The notes under the pieces are model-generated. The model did not search any database and was not told the origin of the DNA. It saw nothing but the letters and a program-made list of their open reading frames with translations. Positions 1 to 5,225 of a stretch of 6,336 nt of DNA are shown here, one piece after another (position 1 is the first letter of the stretch; every line of letters begins with the position of its first letter). Both the position numbers and the translations under genes were made by a program. This DNA is from Lentisphaeria bacterium (GTDB taxonomy: Bacteria; Verrucomicrobiota; Lentisphaeria; Oligosphaerales; Oligosphaeraceae), in assembly GCA_028699735.1 (NCBI GenBank), contig JAQVUB010000161.1, positions 1 to 6,336 of the forward strand, in the 5' to 3' direction.

Positions 1-13
1 CTACGTCTGGTAG
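1..13 (+). CDS. rpsH: 30S ribosomal protein S8, C-terminal end only (partial)
   Basis: The first bases, read from position 2, give Tyr-Val-Trp followed by TAG at 11-13. Many bacterial S8 proteins end in a short hydrophobic tail such as ...YVW or ...KVW, and rpsH is the gene normally found immediately before rplF in the spc operon. The stop is 28 nt before the rplF start, a normal operon spacing. Only three residues are visible, so the call rests mainly on gene order. The rest of the gene lies outside the window. Confidence 0.6.
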
Positions 14-41
14 TCGGAGACAGAAAGAAGGAACAGCAGAC

Positions 42-575
42 ATGTCACGGATGGGAAATAAACAAATCACCCTGACCAGCAAGGTAAAACTTGAAGTCAG
101 CGGACAGGATGTCAAGGTCAGCGGGCCAAAAGGCACCTTGAGCTATACCCTGCCGGAAGGCATCAGCCTTGAGCAGGAAGGAAATGTTCTCAGCGTCAAA
201 CGGGCCAGTGATGAGCGCCAGCTGAAAATGAAGCACGGTCTGGTTCGCAGCCTGCTCAATGGCATGATTACCGGCGTCAGCGACGGCTTCAAAAAACAGC
301 TTGAGCTCTTTGGCGTAGGTTATCGTGCGCAGATTGCCGGCAGCAAACTGACCCTCAGCCTGGGCTACTCAAACCCGGTTATCTATGAAATCCCCGCAGG
401 GGTTACGGTCACCATGCCGGATCAGACGCATATCAATCTGGAAAGCATCGATAAACAGAAAATTGGAGAAGTCACCGCCACCATACGACGCTTCCGCACA
501 CCGGATGCCTACCATGGCAAAGGTGTACGCTACCTCGGTGAGAAGATGACCCTCAAGGAAGGCAAGACCGTCTGA
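42..575 (+). CDS. rplF: 50S ribosomal protein L6
   Basis: L6 binds 23S rRNA near the factor-binding (sarcin-ricin) side of the large subunit. The 177-residue length is typical of bacterial L6. It starts MSRMGNKQI, close to the usual MSRIGKKPI, and carries two L6-like halves. GVGYRA is at about residues 91-96, KQKIGEVTATIRR at 138-150 and the C-terminal L6 signature PDAYHGKGVRY at 154-164, followed by GEKMTLKEGKT. A purine-rich AAGAAGGAA at 25-33 lies about 8 nt before the ATG at 42. The in-frame ATG at 51 would remove the conserved MSR start and is less well placed. It sits in the spc operon after rpsH and 72 nt before rplR. Nothing suggests truncation. Confidence 0.97.
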   Translation: MSRMGNKQITLTSKVKLEVSGQDVKVSGPKGTLSYTLPEGISLEQEGNVLSVKRASDERQLKMKHGLVRSLLNGMITGVSDGFKKQLELFGVGYRAQIAGSKLTLSLGYSNPVIYEIPAGVTVTMPDQTHINLESIDKQKIGEVTATIRRFRTPDAYHGKGVRYLGEKMTLKEGKTV

Positions 576-600
576 TTAAGGTTGCTGCCGTACCATTTCC

Positions 601-617
601 TCCGCAGACTGTGCGGA
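601..617 (+). other. small hairpin in the rplF-rplR spacer
   Basis: TCCGCA (601-606) and TGCGGA (612-617) form a perfect 6-bp stem around the 5-nt loop GACTG. No T-run follows, so it is not an intrinsic terminator. It could be a folding or processing element in the polycistronic mRNA, or chance. Confidence 0.35.
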
Positions 618-647
618 TGATAAAACTGCCAATGGAGCAAGGCTCAA

Positions 648-1010
648 ATGAGTAAATTAACCAAGAAACAAGCGCGGGTCCGCCGCCATAACCGCCTCCG
701 CCAGAAAATCTCCGGCACCGCGGAAATACCCAGATTGTGCGTTTGCCGCACCGGCAAGCACATTTACGTGCAGATCATTGATGATGTCGCACAGCGCACA
801 CTCCTCTCCGTTTCCACTCTGGAAAAAGAGCTGCGTGAGAAAAAGTTTGCTGCCAATCAGGCCAGTGCGGTTGAGCTTGGCAAAATGATTGCCAGTCGTG
901 CGCTCGCGGCCAACCTGAAACGGATGGTTTTTGACCGCGGGGGTTTTACCTATCATGGCTGCGTTAAAGCCCTGGCGGATGCTGCCCGCGAAGCTGGTTT
1001 GGAATTTTAA
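648..1010 (+). CDS. rplR: 50S ribosomal protein L18
   Basis: L18 binds 5S rRNA and helps anchor it in the central protuberance of the large subunit. The 120-residue length is standard. The basic N-terminus (KKQARVRRHNRLRQK, about residues 6-20) leads into the conserved block with GT, PRL, the HIYVQIIDD stretch (about 38-46) and the diagnostic C-terminus FDRGG..YHG.VKALADAAREAGLEF (about 96-120). A GGAG at 634-637 lies 10 nt before the ATG. The 72-nt gap from rplF and 132-nt gap to rpsE are long for genes of this operon, where spacers are usually short. Confidence 0.97.
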   Translation: MSKLTKKQARVRRHNRLRQKISGTAEIPRLCVCRTGKHIYVQIIDDVAQRTLLSVSTLEKELREKKFAANQASAVELGKMIASRALAANLKRMVFDRGGFTYHGCVKALADAAREAGLEF

Positions 1011-1142
1011 AAAGACACCTGGTTGATGGTTGCTGACGCAGCAAAAGTCATGTTCGCTGAGTAATTTCCCCTGTTTTTATCTTTACTTCATACCTTTTCA
1101 ACTGCCGTCAAAAACAATCAGCCGAAATTGGGAGAACCTTCC
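1011..1142 (+). other. 132-nt rplR-rpsE spacer with a small hairpin and a pyrimidine-rich tract
   Basis: This spacer is unusually long for the spc operon. It contains TTGCTG (1030-1035), loop ACG, and CAGCAA (1039-1044), a perfect 6-bp stem. A pyrimidine-rich stretch follows at about 1064-1098. The hairpin is not followed directly by a T-run, so termination here is not supported. I see no convincing internal promoter and no open reading frame with a ribosome binding site. Its last bases hold the rpsE Shine-Dalgarno. Confidence 0.4.
1130..1135 (+). promoter_or_regulatory. Shine-Dalgarno that fixes the rpsE start
   Basis: GGGAGA lies 7 nt before the GTG at 1143. The longest open frame begins at a TTG at 1128, but that codon overlaps the upstream edge of this site and has no site of its own. 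GTG 1143 is therefore the supported start. Confidence 0.8.
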
Positions 1143-1694
1143 GTGACAAGTCAAATTCAAGAAAAATCGGAAAAGGAAACGCCGGAACTCGAAGCGGTTG
1201 TGTCAAGCGGGCGGAATGCCCAGGCACCTCAGGAGCTCGAAGAAAACGTGGTTGCGGTGAACCGCAGCAGCAAAGTCGTCAAAGGCGGGCGGAATTTTTC
1301 CTTCAGTGCTCTGGTGGTTGTTGGTGACCGTGCCGGTCGAGTTGGCATGGGCTTCGGCAAAGCCAATGAAGTCGCTGATGCCATCCGCAAAGGTGGCGAA
1401 CAGGCCCGGCGCAGTATCATGAGCGTACCCATGTACAAAAGCACCGTCACTCACCTGGTCAACAGCACCTTCAACGGTTCGAAAGTGATGATCCGCCCTG
1501 CTTCCGAAGGAACTGGACTGATTGCCGGCGGCGGTATGCGCGCTGTGCTCGAACTGGCCGGTATCAAAGATGTCCTGGCCAAATCCCTGGGATCCAAAAA
1601 TGCCGTCAATGTCGTCAAAGCGACTTTCACAGCTTTGAAAATGCTGCGGACACGGTCGGAAATCCTGGCGAAGCGGGATCGGAATGCCCTTTAA
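1143..1694 (+). CDS. rpsE: 30S ribosomal protein S5
   Basis: S5 is a small-subunit protein of the decoding and mRNA-entry region, important for accuracy. The GTG start gives 183 residues, slightly longer than the roughly 167 of E. coli. The extra length is an acidic, Glu/Ser-rich N-terminal leader of about 30 residues. The conserved domain starts near [18 protein letters not shown] (about 33-50), which includes the VVKGGR core of the double-stranded-RNA-binding fold. It continues with FSALVVVGD and [13 protein letters not shown] (about 54-77). The C-terminal domain has [13 protein letters not shown] (about 118-130) and [14 protein letters not shown] (about 148-161). The next gene starts 34 nt later. 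That gap is too short to hold rpmD, which often lies here. Confidence 0.96.
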   Translation: MTSQIQEKSEKETPELEAVVSSGRNAQAPQELEENVVAVNRSSKVVKGGRNFSFSALVVVGDRAGRVGMGFGKANEVADAIRKGGEQARRSIMSVPMYKSTVTHLVNSTFNGSKVMIRPASEGTGLIAGGGMRAVLELAGIKDVLAKSLGSKNAVNVVKATFTALKMLRTRSEILAKRDRNAL

Positions 1695-1714
1695 GGCCTG
1701 GAAATTGCACAAGT

Positions 1715-1719
1715 GAGGA
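1715..1719 (+). promoter_or_regulatory. Shine-Dalgarno that fixes the rplO start
   Basis: GAGGA ends directly against the ATG at 1720, which would leave no spacing, but lies 9 nt before the ATG at 1729. The downstream ATG also yields the canonical L15 start MKLNELK. Confidence 0.85.
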
Positions 1720-1728
1720 ATGGCACAT

Positions 1729-2169
1729 ATGAAACTGAACGAGTTAAAAAATACAGTACCGCGTCAGGCCCGCAAACGCGTCGGCCGCGGTGATGGTTCC
1801 GGACATGGCAGAACCGCCGGTCGCGGTGACAAGGGCGCCAAATCCCGTGCCGGCTACAGCCGCCGTCCCTATTTTGAAGGTGGACAGATTCCCCTGATCC
1901 GGCGTTTACCCAAACGCGGTTTCAAGAATCCCAATCATATTGAATTCAATGTCATCAATATCGAAGTGCTCGAAGAGAATTTCTCTGCCGGGCAGTTGAT
2001 TGACAAAGTGGAACTGCAAAAGCGTGGTTTGCTTGGCAAAAGTGCATTGCCGCTGAAGATTCTTGGTGATGGCACGGTGACGAAAGCACTTCAAGTGAAG
2101 GCAGACAAGTTTTCCGCCAGTGCGAAAGAGAAGATTGAAGCGGCCGGCGGCAGCTGCGAACTGGGCTGA
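1729..2169 (+). CDS. rplO: 50S ribosomal protein L15
   Basis: L15 is a late-assembling large-subunit protein bound to 23S rRNA through an extended, very basic N-terminal arm. The protein is 146 residues, the usual size. It begins MKLNELK and has the Gly/Arg-rich arm RKRVGRGDGSGHGRTAGRG (about 15-33), then FEGGQIPL.RRLPKRGF (about 49-65). The globular C-terminal domain carries the LPLKILGDG signature (about 107-115), with ADKFSASAKEKIEAAGG near the end. The frame can be extended three codons upstream to ATG 1720, but ribosome-binding-site spacing favours 1729. It follows rpsE directly with no L30 gene, and is followed by secY after a structured 106-nt spacer. Confidence 0.96.
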   Translation: MKLNELKNTVPRQARKRVGRGDGSGHGRTAGRGDKGAKSRAGYSRRPYFEGGQIPLIRRLPKRGFKNPNHIEFNVINIEVLEENFSAGQLIDKVELQKRGLLGKSALPLKILGDGTVTKALQVKADKFSASAKEKIEAAGGSCELG

Positions 2170-2200
2170 AGCGGCGAGAAAACGCCTCTTCCCCGGGTGA

Positions 2201-2242
2201 GCCTGCCGGAAGGCAGGTCGGCAGACAGAATGCCGCACCTGC
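2201..2242 (+). promoter_or_regulatory. two mutually exclusive RNA hairpins in the rplO-secY spacer
   Basis: Hairpin A pairs CCTGCC (2202-2207) with GGCAGG (2212-2217) across GGAA, a GNRA-type tetraloop, with a possible G-U pair at its base. Hairpin B pairs GCAGGTCGGCA (2213-2223) with TGCCG (2231-2235) and ACCTGC (2237-2242). That gives 11 bp with one bulged C at 2236 and a 7-nt loop. A and B share bases 2213-2217, so only one can form at a time. Only TTT follows, so this is not a clear terminator. A switch, a protein-binding site or an mRNA processing site is possible but inferred. Confidence 0.5.
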
Positions 2243-2249
2243 TTTAAAA

Positions 2250-2267
2250 CCTTAAGCGACCATAAGG
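2250..2267 (+). promoter_or_regulatory. weak hairpin masking the secY ribosome binding site
   Basis: CCTTA (2250-2254) can pair with TAAGG (2263-2267) over an 8-nt loop. The second arm contains most of the AAGGA Shine-Dalgarno (2264-2268), which lies 7 nt before the secY ATG. The 5-bp stem is weak, so an effect on translation is only a possibility. Confidence 0.3.
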
Positions 2268-2275
2268 ATTGCAAC

Positions 2276-3643
2276 ATGCTTTCAGCTTATCTAAATTGTT
2301 TCAGGATACCTGAACTGAAAAAGCGGATTCTGTTTACTTTAGGGATCATTGTTCTTTGTCGTCTGGCCAGCATCATTCCCTGTCCAGGTGTTGATCCCAA
2401 TGCTTTGGCTGAACTGTTCAAGTCGATGAATTCCAACAAGGGCACCGGTGGTGTTTTAGACATGCTGGATTTATTCAGCGGTGGTGCCATTGAGAATTTT
2501 GCAGTGGGTGCTCTGGGGATCATGCCCTATATTTCCGCATCGATCATTCTGCAGCTGATGACTCCGGTGATTCCGGCCTTGAACAAGATGGTTCGGGAAG
2601 GGGAATCCGGCCATCAGAAATATAATCAGCTGATGCGCCTGATCACGATTGTCATCTGTATCATCCAAGGCACGATGTTTTCTCTGGCCATGATTTCCCC
2701 GGAAAAACTGAATTTGGGCAGTGGGGTTCAGGTTATTTTAAATCCCGGTGTTGGTTTTGTTATTTCGACGGTAATCACGCTGACAGCCGGGGCGATGTTT
2801 ATCACCTGGCTGGGCGAAATGATCACTGAATATGGTATTGGCAACGGTGCCTCGCTGATCATTACCATTAATATCATCGCCCGCCTACCCGGCGCATTAA
2901 TGAGCTTGATTACTCTGGTGATCAGCGGTTCCGTCACTGGCGGCAGTGAAATCCATTCTGTTCATCTGCTGATTCTGCTGGCCATGTTCTTCCTGGTCAC
3001 TGCGGGAGCCATTGCCCTGACACAGGGTATGCGAAAAGTGCCTGTCCGTTATGCGCAACGCGTTGCCGGGGTAGGCAAGACCAGTACTGTGCAAACCAGT
3101 TATCTGCCGTTGAAGGTAAACTATTCCGGCGTGATGCCGATCATCTTCGCGGGTGCGATTCTGTCATTCCCGATGATGTTCCTGCGTTTTGCGCCGGACT
3201 GGGCTTTCTTCCGCTGGCTGATTCCGAATGTCCAGTATGGTTCCAATGGCTATCTGCTGATTTACGGCCTGCTGATCCTGGTCTTCTCCTTCTTCTGGGT
3301 TGCCAATCAGTTCAATCCGATTCAGATTGCTGATGACCTGCAGAAACGTGGCGGTTACATCCCGGGCATACGTCCAGGCACGCCAACCTCGGATTTTCTG
3401 GATCACGCCATGACCCGGATCACGCTGGCCGGGGCCATTGCCCTGACCGTGCTGGCCATTCTGCCAATGATCCTCAGCAATGCCATGGGAGTACCCGGGG
3501 TCATCGCCCAGTTCTTCGGCGGCACCAGCCTGCTGATCATCGTCGGCGTATCACTCGATACCATGCGACAGATCGAAACCTTCCTGCTTAACCGCCACTA
3601 CGACGGATTCATGTCTAAAGGACATCTCCGCTCAAGACGCTAA
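2276..3643 (+). CDS. secY: protein translocase subunit SecY
   Basis: SecY forms the protein-conducting channel of the inner-membrane SecYEG translocon, which works with SecA and the ribosome. The 455-residue length fits a ten-helix SecY, and hydrophobic segments run throughout. Both SecY signatures are visible: FAVGALGIMPYISASIILQ (about 75-93) and WLGEMITEYGIGNGASLII (about 178-196). The cytoplasmic loop RGGYIPGIRPG (about 358-368) is conserved and lies in the region known to contact SecA and ribosomes. The C-terminus RHYDGFMSKGHLRSRR is typical. AAGGA at 2264-2268 precedes the ATG by 7 nt. It is the last gene of the + strand operon here, since the stop at 3641 is followed within 10 nt by a long terminator-like palindrome. 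Confidence 0.97.
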   Translation: MLSAYLNCFRIPELKKRILFTLGIIVLCRLASIIPCPGVDPNALAELFKSMNSNKGTGGVLDMLDLFSGGAIENFAVGALGIMPYISASIILQLMTPVIPALNKMVREGESGHQKYNQLMRLITIVICIIQGTMFSLAMISPEKLNLGSGVQVILNPGVGFVISTVITLTAGAMFITWLGEMITEYGIGNGASLIITINIIARLPGALMSLITLVISGSVTGGSEIHSVHLLILLAMFFLVTAGAIALTQGMRKVPVRYAQRVAGVGKTSTVQTSYLPLKVNYSGVMPIIFAGAILSFPMMFLRFAPDWAFFRWLIPNVQYGSNGYLLIYGLLILVFSFFWVANQFNPIQIADDLQKRGGYIPGIRPGTPTSDFLDHAMTRITLAGAIALTVLAILPMILSNAMGVPGVIAQFFGGTSLLIIVGVSLDTMRQIETFLLNRHYDGFMSKGHLRSRR

Positions 3644-3652
3644 AAAAACGCA

Positions 3653-3712
3653 AACAACGAAAAGCACGAAAAGGCACGAAAAAGTTCGTGCCTTTTCGTG
3701 CTTTTCGTTGTT
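3653..3712. terminator. perfect 28-bp palindrome between convergent genes; probable bidirectional terminator made of a dispersed repeat
   Basis: The left arm (3653-3680) and right arm (3685-3712) are exact reverse complements around the loop AAAG. The arm is built from GCACGAAAAG-like decamers (GCACGAAAAG, GCACGAAAAA). It begins 9 nt after the secY stop and ends inside the stop codon of the convergent gene, supplying two of its three bases. On the - strand the stem is followed, after a few bases, by a run of seven T opposite 3642-3648. On the + strand the T-rich half is the 3' arm itself. A related copy lies at 6226-6336. Terminator use is inferred; the palindrome is directly seen. Confidence 0.75.
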
Positions 3713-4985
3713 AAAAAATACAGATATCCGGGAAGTTGTTGCGATAGAATTGCGTGCCGAAATGTTCGATATCCTCGAGCAGGATGAGCATACCGCCGCA
3801 ACGCCAGCGGCGCCCGGATTCAATAAACTCGAGGACTCGGCGCTGCAAATCCGTGTTGCGCGGAAAAGTTGCGTCCGGCTTTCCAGTTTTCAGGAAGATG
3901 AACCAGAGTCCATCCCAAGGGCCACTGGCGGCAGGATAGAGATATAATTCACGCTGAAAGGCGCTCAGATTCGCCCCCTTTGGCAAAATTTCCTCCAAGT
4001 CAGGATTAAAAATCCAGGAACCCGTGCAGACTGCCCGGATATTGCGTTGTGGGAAATATCGCCGGAAGAAGTCGCGAGCTCTTTTCAGCGATTCTCCGCA
4101 GCATTCCGGTGTCATCCGCCCGCCCGGCGGAATATGCATGCGCAGGCAGTCATCCCCGCGGGAAAAAATGCGTTCCCATTCATTCAATGACAAGGTGACC
4201 GTCTTCTGCACAGCACGCCCCTCCGGCAAAATGGGATTGCCGCAGACCGAGCCGTCTGAAAACTCCAGCGTGGAGAACCAGCTGTCCGGTTCCTGTGCAT
4301 ATTCCTCGGGGCTGCCTAAACGATATCCCTCCCGAGTGAATTGCAGGCCGGCTTCACAGAGTGCAAGAGTTTGTCCGCTGGGCCTATGCCGATAGACCAG
4401 CAAGGGGTCCGGGGATGGCTGCAGGCAGTATTCAAAGCGTCCCAGACGAAGATAGGGATTCTTCAGGTAATTCTTCAACCAGCTCAACTGTCCGGGAAAG
4501 ATTCCCGGGCGGCCACCGAATGCTCTGCAGTAATTCTCTTCACAAAAATGCCGTACCTGCCGCAGAGTCTCCAGAGTAGCTTCTTCCGGAAGGCCCAATT
4601 GCCGGTGATACTCGAGCAGTAAGGGCGCCCAGCTCAGAGCCACCAGCAACCCGGGCAGGCCGGCATCCTCGCCGAGCATCGCGATTTCCGGCCAGGAGTT
4701 TTCAAGATGAGCGGGCACAGGCGAGCGGAATACTCGCCAGTACATATGCCAGGCCAGACGGCGAAAAGCTTCATTTTTCTCAATCTCAGCGGCCACGCGC
4801 TGAAAGCGCTCATCGTATTCGCTGCCAAAACCGCAACGCGCACGGTTCTGCAGCCAGACTTCCCGTCGCAGAAAAAACAGCCCATCCTCCGGAAATTCGG
4901 CCTGAGAGGCTTCCCAATGCGCAGCGACCATTTGCAAGGTATCCCCTGCCCCAAGCTGCTCCAGACATTCCGCCGCTGATAACAT
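3711..4985 (-). CDS. putative acyltransferase of the NAT_N / GNAT_C-like two-domain family
   Basis: This 424-residue protein resembles, from memory, the acyltransferase-domain proteins with an N-terminal NAT_N (DUF5596) and a GNAT-like C-terminal domain. Supporting features are HWEASQ..FPEDG near residues 23-35, WL.NYLKNPYLRLGRFEY (about 169-186) and LRMHIPPGGRMTPECC (about 281-296), followed by SLKRARDFF..YFP. Next come the SWIFNPDLEEILPKGANL stretch (about 323-340) with AFQRELYLYP, and a closing RRWRCGGMLILLED (about 392-405). No signal peptide or membrane helix is evident, so it is probably cytoplasmic. The substrate is unknown. The frame extends up to 5099, but GGAG at 4992-4995 supports the third of three consecutive ATGs (4985); the extra N-terminal residues would read through repeat DNA. 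It is convergent with secY, and its stop overlaps the palindrome. Assignment is by recalled motif pattern, not by a search. Confidence 0.65.
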   Translation of the reverse strand: MLSAAECLEQLGAGDTLQMVAAHWEASQAEFPEDGLFFLRREVWLQNRARCGFGSEYDERFQRVAAEIEKNEAFRRLAWHMYWRVFRSPVPAHLENSWPEIAMLGEDAGLPGLLVALSWAPLLLEYHRQLGLPEEATLETLRQVRHFCEENYCRAFGGRPGIFPGQLSWLKNYLKNPYLRLGRFEYCLQPSPDPLLVYRHRPSGQTLALCEAGLQFTREGYRLGSPEEYAQEPDSWFSTLEFSDGSVCGNPILPEGRAVQKTVTLSLNEWERIFSRGDDCLRMHIPPGGRMTPECCGESLKRARDFFRRYFPQRNIRAVCTGSWIFNPDLEEILPKGANLSAFQRELYLYPAASGPWDGLWFIFLKTGKPDATFPRNTDLQRRVLEFIESGRRWRCGGMLILLEDIEHFGTQFYRNNFPDICIF

Positions 4986-4991
4986 CATCAT

Positions 4992-4995
4992 CTCC
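4992..4995 (-). promoter_or_regulatory. Shine-Dalgarno that fixes the start of the acyltransferase-like gene
   Basis: On the - strand GGAG is followed directly by ATGATGATG. The spacings to the three ATGs are 0, 3 and 6 nt, so the third (start base 4985) fits best, with the second possible. A loose promoter-like pair lies just upstream (TTAACA at 5025-5030 and TACTAA at 5003-5008, 16 nt apart), but the second box is poor and I do not call it. Confidence 0.7.
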
Positions 4996-5091
4996 GTTCT
5001 AATTAGTAGCCGTTTAAAAAGAATTGTTAACCACAGAATACTTTGCGTGGGCTGGCGCTCACAACCCATGCAAGTGGAGATATCTTTTATC

Positions 5092-5146
5092 CCGTCCACG
5101 GTAGATCCGACTGATCCGACTGATTGGTCGGATCTACTATGGACGG
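5092..5146. repeat. nested 20-bp inverted repeat with duplicated nonamer
   Basis: The arms 5092-5111 and 5127-5146 pair over 20 positions with one C-A mismatch and one G-U pair, leaving a 15-nt loop. Both arms contain GTAGATCCGAC or its complement GTCGGATCTAC. The nonamer GATCCGACT occurs twice in tandem at 5104-5121, so the loop can also supply an alternative partner for the 3' arm. No T-run follows on either strand. Confidence 0.75.
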
Positions 5147-5160
5147 AATGGGCAAGCTCC

Positions 5161-5195
5161 CTAACAACTTACAACTTACCATTTACCATTTACAC
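5161..5195. repeat. five degenerate heptad repeats
   Basis: CTAACAA, CTTACAA, CTTACCA, TTTACCA and TTTACAC follow one another with an exact 7-nt period and no gaps. Neighbouring units differ at one or two positions. The run ends just before the right terminal inverted repeat of the surrounding element. No coding role is evident. Confidence 0.7.
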
Positions 5196-5225
5196 AGGTT
5201 GCGTGCGCCAGCCCACGATTCACCT

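Larger units (their letters stand above)
5046..5217. repeat. 172-bp composite element with 21-bp terminal inverted repeats
   Basis: The left end CGTGGGCTGGCGCTCACAAC (5046-5065, with C 5066) and the right end (5197-5217) are reverse complements at 19 of 21 positions. Inside are a second inverted repeat (5092-5146) and a heptad array (5161-5195). It fills nearly all of the spacer between the two - strand genes and ends 8 bp from the stop codon of the isomerase-like gene. It encodes no plausible protein, and I see no target-site duplication at the ends. It resembles a non-autonomous, MITE-like dispersed element, or a large structured RNA segment of a joint transcript. The structure is seen; mobility is inferred. 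Confidence 0.7.

Noticed and set aside
2173..2186. GGCG/CGCC stem after rplO as a terminator
   Set aside because: Only 4 bp with no T-run following; too weak, and secY is expected to be co-transcribed.
3632..3823. 63-codon - strand open frame across the 3653-3712 palindrome
   Set aside because: It overlaps the acyltransferase-like gene in another frame and consists partly of the translated repeat.
4024..4979. Several + strand open frames of 70-123 codons
   Set aside because: All are antisense to the acyltransferase-like gene, with no ribosome binding sites or family resemblance.
4986..5099. N-terminal extension of the acyltransferase-like frame to an ATG at 5099
   Set aside because: The extension reads through the terminal inverted repeat element, has no good ribosome binding site, and a GGAG sits correctly before the internal ATG at 4985.
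5046..5217. CRISPR array
   Set aside because: The repeats are inverted or heptad-sized, with no regular 25-35-bp direct repeats, no spacers and no cas genes.
5046..5217. Complete insertion sequence
   Set aside because: The element is too short for a transposase, encodes no plausible protein and shows no target-site duplication; only a non-autonomous element is possible.
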